A DNA stretch of 18,811 nucleotides from Pseudomonadota bacterium (GTDB lineage: Bacteria > Verrucomicrobiota > Verrucomicrobiia > Chthoniobacterales > UBA6821), in the NCBI GenBank assembly GCA_009928265.1, contig RFPR01000025.1, forward strand, positions 1 to 18,811. The letters run 5' to 3'. The notes below the pieces were generated by a model. That model had not been told where the DNA came from. It made no database searches and saw only the letters and a list, made by a program, of their open reading frames with translations. The stretch's first letter is position 1; each line of letters starts with the position of its first letter. Position numbers and translations under genes: made by a program. Of the stretch, positions 1 through 4,897 are shown piece after piece.

Positions 1-212
1 GCTCCAATCAGCACCTCCGTGACATCACGATTGTCCACAATTAATTCCGTTAATTCCCCGGTTGTTTCCAGTATCTTAATTCTGAAAGACCTCTTAAAGG
101 AATCGTAGGGCATCAAGGGGCAACGTTCCACCAGGAGTCCAGTTATCGGAGGAACATCCATTCGAATACCTTCATGGTAACGAGTGATGGAAACGTAATC
201 ACCCGGCTTCAC
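1..212 (-). CDS. GDLVR-family SH3-like protein, paralog 1 (3' truncated by window edge)
   Basis: The frame is open from a GTG at 210-212 to the window edge, giving 70 codons without a stop. The N-terminus reads VKPGDYVSI, followed by ITGLLVE, IKILETTGEL and VTEVLIG, which is the same order of motifs as the neighbouring paralogs. The GTG overlaps the TGA of the upstream paralog by 4 bp (GTGA), and a Shine-Dalgarno GAGGTG lies 8 nt upstream inside that gene. No function is known. A small SH3-like beta barrel is inferred from the alternating short hydrophobic segments. The C-terminus is outside the window. Confidence 0.75.
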   Translation of the reverse strand, partial: MKPGDYVSITRYHEGIRMDVPPITGLLVERCPLMPYDSFKRSFRIKILETTGELTELIVDNRDVTEVLIG

Positions 213-415
213 AACAGCTTCACCTCGCGGAACCAAATCCACCCAGATCTGCCATCATTCAACATGACATGGTACCACTCGAGTTTATCCTCAATTAGGA
301 CTCCCAAAGTGGGCTGTTTACCAGTGTTAAAATGCCTCTTGGCCGAACCCCAATCCACGTTACAACTGGCATGCGGTTCCACCTGAACAAGGTCACCTGC
401 CTGAAGAGTTTTCAT
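209..415 (-). CDS. GDLVR-family SH3-like protein, paralog 2
   Basis: This is a 68-aa protein with QAGDLVQV near the N-terminus, TLGVLIED in the middle, then YHVMLNDGRSGWIWF and a final EVKLL. It is recognisably one of the tandem paralogs, although the arginine of GDLVR is Gln-Val here. The ATG start is preceded by GGAGGT with a 5-nt spacer. It overlaps the upstream paralog by 23 bp, and that gene stops at the out-of-frame TGA inside the Gly-Asp codons (GGTGAC) of this one. Function is unknown. It is cotranslated with both neighbours. Confidence 0.75.
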   Translation of the reverse strand: MKTLQAGDLVQVEPHASCNVDWGSAKRHFNTGKQPTLGVLIEDKLEWYHVMLNDGRSGWIWFREVKLL

Positions 416-599
416 CGACGACCTCCATCATTGTTTCTACCTCATCCACAACCACACCTCCCTCGCACAGGACCGTCCACCACTGGTGCTTCTCATCTCC
501 CCAGGTGTTGCTACGGTCTGATTCCTTGATGATGATACCGGTCATTGGAACACCCCAGAAACCACCCACCTTGTTCCTCACAAGGTCACCCGGCTTCAC
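393..599 (-). CDS. GDLVR-family SH3-like protein, paralog 3
   Basis: This is a 68-aa protein starting at a GTG (597-599). The start is chosen because GGAGG lies 7 nt upstream and the family N-terminus VKPGDLVRN then follows at once; an upstream ATG at 638 would add 13 non-family residues. Further motifs are MTGIIIKE, WWTVLCEGG and the C-terminal VETMMEVV. The GTG sits 14 bp inside the preceding paralog, whose TGA stop is formed by the GGTGAC (Gly-Asp) codons of this gene. Its own EVV codons (GAGGTCGTC) supply the ribosome-binding site of the next paralog. Function is unknown. Confidence 0.75.
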   Translation of the reverse strand: MKPGDLVRNKVGGFWGVPMTGIIIKESDRSNTWGDEKHQWWTVLCEGGVVVDEVETMMEVVDENSSGR

Positions 600-789
600 T
601 GAGGACCTCCGGTTGGTCACCACCTCGAAAAACATCATAAACGAACTTACGGCCGTCGGGCTCTAAGATCTCTATCGTGTAATCAATTCCACTGTGATAA
701 TTGGGCGGTGGATGGATGGATAGAACAACACCCATGGCCGTCTGGTGATGAGCCCAAGTAAATCGAATCAGATCACCAGGTTTGATCAC
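586..789 (-). CDS. GDLVR-family SH3-like protein, paralog 4
   Basis: This 67-aa protein has the motifs IKPGDLIRF, AMGVVLSIHPPP, YTIEILEPDGRKFVYDVF and a C-terminal PEVLSEAG. The start is GTG, overlapping the TGA of paralog 5 as GTGA, with GGAGGT 6 nt upstream. The hxVLxPxG-type third motif (here IEILEPDG) is shared with paralogs 6, 8 and 11. It sits in a run of translationally coupled sister genes. The fold (SH3-like) is inferred and the function is unknown. Confidence 0.78.
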   Translation of the reverse strand: MIKPGDLIRFTWAHHQTAMGVVLSIHPPPNYHSGIDYTIEILEPDGRKFVYDVFRGGDQPEVLSEAG

Positions 790-995
790 CCGACGACCTC
801 CAGGTACGAGATGTGAAACCTAGCGAAGAGAGTCGATTCAGATCCCAAGCGAAGAACACGGTAGGAGTTCAACTGGTAGGCTGTGTACTTCGTAAATTTC
901 TTACGAGAGTTCGGGTCCACGGCAGGTCCCAACACCACACCCACCCAATCACGGTTGATCTTGTGCCGAACCAGGTCACCGGGCTTGAGATCCAT
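786..995 (-). CDS. GDLVR-family SH3-like protein, paralog 5 (leaderless)
   Basis: This 69-aa protein reads MDLKPGDLVRH, WVGVVLGP, a YRVLRLG strand and the C-terminal SYLEVVG. It is the first gene after an internal promoter whose -10 (TATACT) ends 6 nt before the ATG, so its mRNA should start at or within a base of the start codon. The upstream sequence has no good Shine-Dalgarno. Downstream paralogs 4 to 1 follow as one overlapping translational unit. Function is unknown. Confidence 0.78.
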   Translation of the reverse strand: MDLKPGDLVRHKINRDWVGVVLGPAVDPNSRKKFTKYTAYQLNSYRVLRLGSESTLFARFHISYLEVVG

Positions 996-1001
996 GGGAC
1001 C

Positions 1002-1030
1002 AGTATATCACGGGGAAGACGAGTTTTGCA
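1002..1030 (-). promoter_or_regulatory. Promoter inside the paralog array, drives 786-995
   Basis: Minus strand: -35 TGCAAA at 1025-1030, 17-bp spacer, -10 TATACT at 1002-1007, then 6 nt to the ATG at 995. It has the same geometry as the other promoters of this window. It splits the array into two transcription units. The 36-bp gap between paralogs 6 and 5 is one of the few gaps in the array. Confidence 0.65.
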
Positions 1031-1031
1031 C

Positions 1032-1247
1032 TCAGGGTTTTTCCATCCTGAAAATCATGGCCGTGTTGAGGTCCGCCACACCTGTTGGAATCAGGACTCG
1101 AATGTAGGTGAGGTTGGTTCGGTGGGGCCGCGGAGGAAGAACATCGATGAATGTACCGGCGTACCAGTGCCCGACAACGGTCTGGTACCGGATGAGGTCA
1201 CCCCGCTCAAGGTCGATGTGGTTGTAACCGTGGTACTTGATTTCCAT
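1032..1247 (-). CDS. GDLVR-family SH3-like protein, paralog 6
   Basis: This 71-aa protein starts at the ATG at 1245-1247 (MEIKYHGYNHIDLERGDLIRY), preceded by AGGTG with an 8-nt spacer. A longer frame to 1346 exists but overlaps paralog 7 and lacks family features. Family motifs are ERGDLIRY, YAGTFIDV and IRVLIPTG, ending FRMEKP. The GDLIR motif sits about 14 residues in, a longer lead than in its sisters. It is followed by a 36-bp gap carrying a promoter for paralog 5. Function is unknown. Confidence 0.72.
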   Translation of the reverse strand: MEIKYHGYNHIDLERGDLIRYQTVVGHWYAGTFIDVLPPRPHRTNLTYIRVLIPTGVADLNTAMIFRMEKP

Positions 1248-1254
1248 ACCTTTA

Positions 1255-1458
1255 TCACCTTGTGGAAACCCGGCGGAGGGAACCCATCTCGTGTTCCTTG
1301 ATGATCCCATCGTTCCACACAACCTTATAGATCCACGGAACACCAAAGGGGCTCTTCAACAACTTTTTATCGATCTTCACCTCGAGGAGGATCCCTAACA
1401 ACCTGGGATTCAACTCACAGTTCCAATCTAGTTTTCGGACGAGGTCACCGGGGTTCAT
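1255..1458 (-). CDS. GDLVR-family SH3-like protein, paralog 7
   Basis: This 67-aa protein starts at MNPGDLVRK. The start (ATG at 1456-1458) is favoured over one at 1491 because it forms an ATGA overlap with the stop of paralog 8 and places the family motif at residue 3. Further motifs are LLGILLEVKIDKK and YKVVWNDG, ending LRRVSTR. AAGGT lies close upstream. Function is unknown; it is one of the contiguous paralogs. Confidence 0.75.
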   Translation of the reverse strand: MNPGDLVRKLDWNCELNPRLLGILLEVKIDKKLLKSPFGVPWIYKVVWNDGIIKEHEMGSLRRVSTR

Positions 1459-1694
1459 CTTACCTTCTGAGCCTCCGATAGGTAACACCATCCGGCACCG
1501 TTGGGGGTGAGCACTTCGATCAATCGAGCTTTTCCTTGAGAATCGTTGAGGGACTTGAAGCCTAAGACGATGGCGACATGTTGGGGCTTCCAGTGAACGG
1601 TTGATCCGATTTCAGCATTTTCGTCGAAGAGAAGTATGTCCCAGCTTCCGATAGGAACCACAAGGTCTCCGATCTTTTTTCTACGAGTCTCCAT
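1455..1694 (-). CDS. GDLVR-family SH3-like protein, paralog 8
   Basis: This 79-aa protein has the motifs KIGDLVVP, VHWKPQHVAIVLGF and IEVLTPNGAGWCYLSE. The VHWxPxHhxhVhG segment is shared with paralog 10 (VHWTPNHIGLVIGM), marking these two as a closer pair with an insertion before the second motif. It overlaps paralog 9 by 14 bp and has no clear Shine-Dalgarno, so translation is probably coupled. Function is unknown. Confidence 0.76.
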   Translation of the reverse strand: METRRKKIGDLVVPIGSWDILLFDENAEIGSTVHWKPQHVAIVLGFKSLNDSQGKARLIEVLTPNGAGWCYLSEAQKVR

Positions 1695-1911
1695 ACGAAG
1701 AGATGATATCTAGCCGATCGTCTTCGTGGATATCGAAAGCCAGCATCCTGCCTGCTGCTTCACCGATCTCCATCAGCTTGATAGTGAACACGGGAAAGTA
1801 GTCACGGGTGTGTGTAGGTGGTGGGTCTAAGACGTCAAGTATGATTCCGGTGAAAGGATTCAAGGCGCCAAAGTAATAAGTGACCAAGTCACCCTCGCAG
1901 GGCCTACGCAT
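1681..1911 (-). CDS. GDLVR-family SH3-like protein, paralog 9
   Basis: This 76-aa protein has CEGDLVTY, FTGIILDVLDPPP, FTIKLMEIG and a C-terminal acidic stretch DIHEDDRLDII. It starts with ATG overlapping the stop of paralog 10 by 8 bp. Residues 8-30 match the first two family motifs closely. There is no signal peptide or membrane segment, so it should be cytoplasmic. Function is unknown. Confidence 0.75.
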   Translation of the reverse strand: MRRPCEGDLVTYYFGALNPFTGIILDVLDPPPTHTRDYFPVFTIKLMEIGEAAGRMLAFDIHEDDRLDIISSYGDS

Positions 1912-2155
1912 GTTGACACACGTCTAGCCAGTCGTCGTAAGCGAAGCCGCGAGCGCCTGTGTCTGGCACAAAGATCTCGGGCAGCATGTCGAACTTCCCG
2001 TCTGCACTGCACATCCCCATGCCGATCACGAGACCGATGTGGTTCGGCGTCCAGTGCACCTCTTTGTCTTGAGGGCCCTTCAGCGGATCGACGCTCTTCC
2101 ACAGCCACACGCTGGGTAGCAACTTTTTGATGCGAACCATGTCACCTTCCTTCAC
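1904..2155 (-). CDS. GDLVR-family SH3-like protein, paralog 10
   Basis: This 83-aa protein starts at GTG, 14 bp inside the upstream 177-aa gene, whose TGA is again formed by the GGTGAC codons of the Gly-Asp motif. Motifs are KEGDMVRI, VHWTPNHIGLVIGM, PEIFVPDTGARGFAYDDW and DVCQHA. It is closest to paralog 8 in its second motif. It is the first gene of the contiguous ten-gene run and is translationally coupled to the gene before it. Function is unknown. Confidence 0.76.
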   Translation of the reverse strand: MKEGDMVRIKKLLPSVWLWKSVDPLKGPQDKEVHWTPNHIGLVIGMGMCSADGKFDMLPEIFVPDTGARGFAYDDWLDVCQHA

Positions 2156-2675
2156 GCAGTTTCTCCATTTCTTCTAGTTTAGCTCGGATCCAAGCGAGCT
2201 CGACTTTCTTGCGCATCTTAAAGGAGAAGCCGCTGTTAGTAAACATGCCCTCCTCCCATTTGGGAAGCTCAAACAATTCTTCCACAGTGAACTTCTTGCC
2301 GCTGCCGTGTTCTTCTTTCGTGATGAGCACAGTAGCATCGTGCTCCTTGTAGAAGGTCCACCAGGCGTCAAAAGACTGCTCCGGGCCGGACAAGATGGCG
2401 AGAGTGCGGTCGTACCGATCCATCCGATCACCGAAAACTCCGTGTGCCCGCTGGATGTTACTCACTCTACCCTCCACAGCATCTACCATGGCGGCGGCGG
2501 TGATGTGCGTGGGGCGCCACGTGTCCTCGCCCAAGAAACCCGCAGAAGCAGCCTCGAAAGACCTCTGCACGCAGATGGGTGGCACCAAGCCGCTGGCGAG
2601 GAGATCTCTCGAGGCACGGTAGAAATTCTGCAGGGTTTCTTTGTCGCTGTCAGACAGCTGCTTTTTTTCGTCCAT
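2142..2675 (-). CDS. Hypothetical protein, 177 aa
   Basis: This soluble, charged protein starts MDEKKQLSDSDKETLQ and ends in a basic/acidic helix (ELAWIRAKLEEMEKLREGR). It has no recognised family, signal peptide or membrane segment. A tryptophan-rich patch (FDAWWTFYKEHDAT) lies near residues 102-115. The ATG is only 5 nt after a TATGAT -10 box, so the transcript should be leaderless. It heads the operon that runs into the paralog array, and its 3' end overlaps paralog 10 by 14 bp. It interrupts the GDLVR family, which resumes upstream at 2700-2954. Confidence 0.75.
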   Translation of the reverse strand: MDEKKQLSDSDKETLQNFYRASRDLLASGLVPPICVQRSFEAASAGFLGEDTWRPTHITAAAMVDAVEGRVSNIQRAHGVFGDRMDRYDRTLAILSGPEQSFDAWWTFYKEHDATVLITKEEHGSGKKFTVEELFELPKWEEGMFTNSGFSFKMRKKVELAWIRAKLEEMEKLREGR

Positions 2676-2680
2676 GATTA

Positions 2681-2709
2681 ATCATACCATTTTCTGGGTT
2701 CACTTTACA
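2681..2709 (-). promoter_or_regulatory. Promoter of 2142-2675
   Basis: Minus strand: -35 TGTAAA at 2704-2709, 17-bp spacer, -10 TATGAT at 2681-2686, then 5 nt to the ATG at 2675. The -35 lies inside the end of the upstream coding region. Confidence 0.65.
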
Positions 2710-2954
2710 CCGCGGAGCACAAAAATTTCATCGGCGAAACACATGCCGTATCCACGTGGGGTCAGCACGTAGACTCCCGTCAGCCCTTCGTCTGGGGGCA
2801 GAACTATTCCAAGTTCCTCTGGGAACCATTCGGGCCAGTCTTCCCCGTCGGGATCGTCTGTGACGGGCGTCAAGTACAGTTTCTTCAAGGGTCTCACGAG
2901 AGATCCTGTAGGAACATTCGGAACCCAAGCTGACTTGCCGATCCGCTTGCTCAT
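2700..2954 (-). CDS. GDLVR-family SH3-like protein, paralog 11 (divergent, leaderless)
   Basis: This is an 84-aa protein starting at MSKRIGKSAWV; the ATG (2952-2954) lies 6 nt past a -10 box, so an ATG at 3008 is rejected. The family signature is present but drifted: TGSLVRP for GDLVR, ELGIVLPP, and VYVLTPRGYGMCFADEI, which lines up with the third motif of paralog 8. It has an acidic insert (DDPDGEDWPEWFPEE) before the second motif. It is separated from the contiguous array by the 177-aa gene. Function is unknown. Confidence 0.72.
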   Translation of the reverse strand: MSKRIGKSAWVPNVPTGSLVRPLKKLYLTPVTDDPDGEDWPEWFPEELGIVLPPDEGLTGVYVLTPRGYGMCFADEIFVLRGVK

Positions 2955-2960
2955 ACTCTC

Positions 2961-2989
2961 AATATAACACGTCCGCGCGCGAATCTTAA
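2961..2989 (-). promoter_or_regulatory. Promoter of 2700-2954
   Basis: Minus strand: -10 TATATT at 2961-2966, 17 bp, -35-like TTAAGA at 2984-2989, followed inward by TTCGCGCGCG, the conserved post -35 block of the family. The ATG begins 6 nt after the -10. The -35 is the weakest match of the set. Confidence 0.55.
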
Positions 2990-3064
2990 ATGCACGCAGT
3001 GCAGGCACATCTTACGATGTACATCTGCACCGCGCAGGGACAGCAAGAATAAACGAGATTAATC

Positions 3065-3086
3065 AGACGAGTAAAACAACCCGTCT
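3065..3086 (-). terminator. Possible hairpin terminator after the lytic enzyme gene
   Basis: On the minus strand AGACG and CGTCT form a 5-bp stem around a 12-nt loop just past the stop of the 3095-3742 gene, with partial further pairing. There is no strong U tract directly after it, so this is tentative. The remaining 3087-3094 and 2990-3064 hold no gene I can support. Confidence 0.3.
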
Positions 3087-3094
3087 ATTTGATC

Positions 3095-3742
3095 TCATTT
3101 CTTAGAGGTTTCTCTGTTGAGACGGTCCTCTAGCTTCTTACGCTGGTTGTCTGCTGCCTTCTTAAAACCTGCTTCATTTTGACTATTGATTCGATTAAAG
3201 AAAGCCAGCCGACCCTCAGCACCCGACCAGTTACAAGTTCCAACGCCGCCGTAGACGGAGATCGCACCCTTGATAGTGCGACACCTGTTCATACCCATGA
3301 CGAGGTGCCGTGAAGCTACCTCAGCAGACATGGCAGTTGATTCCAGAGTAGACGAGCGCATCTTACTGTACTCGTCGGCTGTCTCCAGCCCAGTCCTCTG
3401 GACTTGCCACGGAGAGCGTGCACGGTGGACCACGTTGCCGTTGATCTTGTGTGCATCGCACTCGTAGGGGCGACACTTGCCTTCGTGGACGTTCTTAGCG
3501 AAGCGAGACTCCCAGTAGCCCTTGGTGACAAGGAGCAGTGCGAGGTCTTTCTTGCTGCGGGTCCACGCAGGCTTGCAGCCGTCTTTGGCATACGCATCAG
3601 AGCAAGTCGCTTTTGACGATGCATCATCGATCGCCTTGGCGACAATTTCCATGCGTTTCTCTCGAACATCCCAAGGCTCTTTGTCACCGTAGGAGGGTTC
3701 AAGACTCATTAGAACTAGTGTTATGAATTGAATGAAGTTCAT
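3095..3742 (-). CDS. Lysozyme-like/lytic transglycosylase-like secreted enzyme
   Basis: This 215-aa protein probably cleaves peptidoglycan. It starts MNFIQFITLVLMSLEPSYG, a short hydrophobic signal-like segment. ATG 3742 is preferred over 3793 because the likely promoter lies between them. The core looks like the lysozyme/SLT fold: LVTKGYWESRF with candidate catalytic Glu78, then RARSPWQVQ (about 107-115) resembling the GxxQ motif, then AISVYGGVGTCNW (about 160-172) resembling the transglycosylase Y-x-GG motif. Six or so cysteines (TCSDAYAKDGC, GKCRPYEC) suggest disulfides, consistent with a periplasmic role. In a phage it would be an endolysin or virion lysozyme; there is no holin adjacent. 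Family assignment rests on motifs only. Confidence 0.65.
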   Translation of the reverse strand: MNFIQFITLVLMSLEPSYGDKEPWDVREKRMEIVAKAIDDASSKATCSDAYAKDGCKPAWTRSKKDLALLLVTKGYWESRFAKNVHEGKCRPYECDAHKINGNVVHRARSPWQVQRTGLETADEYSKMRSSTLESTAMSAEVASRHLVMGMNRCRTIKGAISVYGGVGTCNWSGAEGRLAFFNRINSQNEAGFKKAADNQRKKLEDRLNRETSKK

Positions 3743-3752
3743 AGCCCGTCTA

Positions 3753-3781
3753 CATATACCACATTGTGTCCGTTTGTACAA
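3753..3781 (-). promoter_or_regulatory. Candidate promoter of the lytic enzyme gene
   Basis: Minus strand: TTGTAC at 3776-3781, 17 bp, TATATG at 3753-3758, 10 nt before the ATG at 3742. It is a weaker match than the other promoters and lacks the TTCGCGC block. Confidence 0.4.
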
Positions 3782-3798
3782 ATTAAAGTTCATTTAGG

Positions 3799-3820
3799 AA
3801 AAAATCATAAATGATTTTTT
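3799..3820. repeat. Perfect AT-rich inverted repeat between divergent genes
   Basis: Arms aaaaaatcat (3799-3808) and atgatttttt (3811-3820) are perfectly complementary around a 2-nt centre. It lies between the divergently transcribed lytic enzyme and metzincin genes, upstream of both. It could be an operator for a dimeric regulator, or a bidirectional hairpin with T tracts on either strand. Confidence 0.7.
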
Positions 3821-3902
3821 GCACAAATTCGAGCTAAAAATTCTCATACTTATGATCATGCTTGGTGAAGACCGCGCTACGCGGGCCCGGGACGAGGGGC
3901 TC

Positions 3903-4439
3903 ATGGCAGCTGCCTTCTCTGCGGTAGTCATCACTGCTAGTCTGCTGTCTTGCCAACCCACGTGGATCAAGCGGCCTCAGCCGGCGTACTCGTGGGTTTT
4001 TCAAGAGAGGGCTTCAGTGTGCGTCTCAGTGGCAGACGACCAAATAGAAGACGTGGTGGAAGCCGTGCGGGCGTGGGACCAAGCCATCGGGCGCTGGAAA
4101 CACCTGGAGGTTCGCACGAACTTCGCTGAAGAGGGTGCGTGCGACTACGTCATAAGAGAGATGCCCGCCTCTTTCGTGCAGAACAGAAACGTCTTAGCTA
4201 CAGTCGTGGGAATAGACATGCGCGAGGTGCACATGTTCAAGGGACGCTACGAAGAGGACGCGCTCACGATCACCCTGCACGAGCTGGGCCACGTGTTTGG
4301 CGCGAAGCACTTGCAGGGAACTCTCATGGACCCACACCTGGGGAGGCGATACACGTGTCCGGACGCTGCCACCGTGGCGCAAGTGGCAGTCAACAACGCC
4401 GTAGATCCGTCTGTGTTTACCTACTGTAAAGAAGACTGA
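3903..4439 (+). CDS. Metzincin-type zinc protease lipoprotein
   Basis: This 178-aa protein is the only long plus-strand gene in the window. The start is placed at ATG 3903, after GAGGGG, because it begins a lipoprotein signal: MAAAFSAVVITASLLSC with lipid-attachment Cys17. ATG 3858 is an alternative. The zinc site is HELGHVFGAKH (His126, Glu127, His130, His136), the HExxHxxGxxH metzincin pattern, followed by GTLMDP with Met142 as the likely Met-turn, as in matrixins. Cys40, Cys80, Cys152 and Cys175 could form disulfides. It probably acts in the periplasm or at the outer membrane on an unknown protein substrate. It converges on the next gene with a 2-bp gap. Confidence 0.75.
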   Translation: MAAAFSAVVITASLLSCQPTWIKRPQPAYSWVFQERASVCVSVADDQIEDVVEAVRAWDQAIGRWKHLEVRTNFAEEGACDYVIREMPASFVQNRNVLATVVGIDMREVHMFKGRYEEDALTITLHELGHVFGAKHLQGTLMDPHLGRRYTCPDAATVAQVAVNNAVDPSVFTYCKED

Positions 4440-4441
4440 GC

Positions 4442-4813
4442 TCACAAGCCCGTAGCTGTCTGCAGGTCCCAAGGGCCGTAGTGCATGTACTCCAGCGCTT
4501 TGCGGCGCGCTTCCTCCCAGGTGTACACCCAGTAGTTGCCGATGTCCTCGATGCGTCCCAGGCGAAAGTAAGCCTCTCGGGGCATGCACAGGTTGCGGCC
4601 CCCCGAGTTGTCCCACACTTCCCCCGTGTTCTCGTTCCACAAGAATGCGTGACCGAAGGTCACGCCGGCGAGCGGCCCTTGGCCGGCGACTTCCGCGTGC
4701 ACCAGCTTCAGGTTGGATTTATCCAGGAACAGGCAGGCGTCCATCAGGCGCTCGAAGGAGGACTGGTAACAGTCGCCTCGGGACTCGGTAGATTTCCTTC
4801 TTCTACGACTCAC
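4442..4813 (-). CDS. Conserved phage-type hypothetical protein with GHAF / YGPWD motifs
   Basis: This 123-aa protein starts at GTG 4813 (AGAGG 6 nt upstream); GTG 4843 is an alternative. The body reads KLVHAEVAGQGPLAG, VTFGHAFLWNENTG, VWDNSGGRN, YFRLGRI, WVYTWEEARRKALEYMHYGPWDL. I recall the GQGPLxGVxxGHA...HYGPWDL pattern from uncharacterised phage proteins, but I cannot name a family. A Cys near the N-terminus (GDCYQSSF), His in GHAF and Asp in VWDNS would fit a papain-like hydrolase triad; this is speculation. It follows malate synthase by about 85 bp, possibly as the last gene of that operon. Confidence 0.65.
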   Translation of the reverse strand: MSRRRRKSTESRGDCYQSSFERLMDACLFLDKSNLKLVHAEVAGQGPLAGVTFGHAFLWNENTGEVWDNSGGRNLCMPREAYFRLGRIEDIGNYWVYTWEEARRKALEYMHYGPWDLQTATGL

Positions 4814-4897
4814 GGTTGGCCTCTGGGTATAGGCTGGAACCACTCTGCTTAGGACAGAATATTCCGAGAATAATCCGTTCGTGGTAACTGGGTGCCA

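Noticed and set aside
1..2155. CRISPR or DNA-level tandem repeat explanation for the left region
   Set aside because: Similarity between units is at the protein-motif level with divergent DNA and variable unit lengths; there are no regular spacers.
3743..3793. N-terminal extension of the lytic enzyme from ATG 3793
   Set aside because: The extension would precede the hydrophobic signal segment and would contain the likely promoter of the gene.
3819..3902. N-terminal extension of the metzincin from ATG 3819 or 3858
   Set aside because: It would push the lipoprotein signal away from the N-terminus; ATG 3903 has a GAGGGG upstream. ATG 3858 remains a weak alternative.
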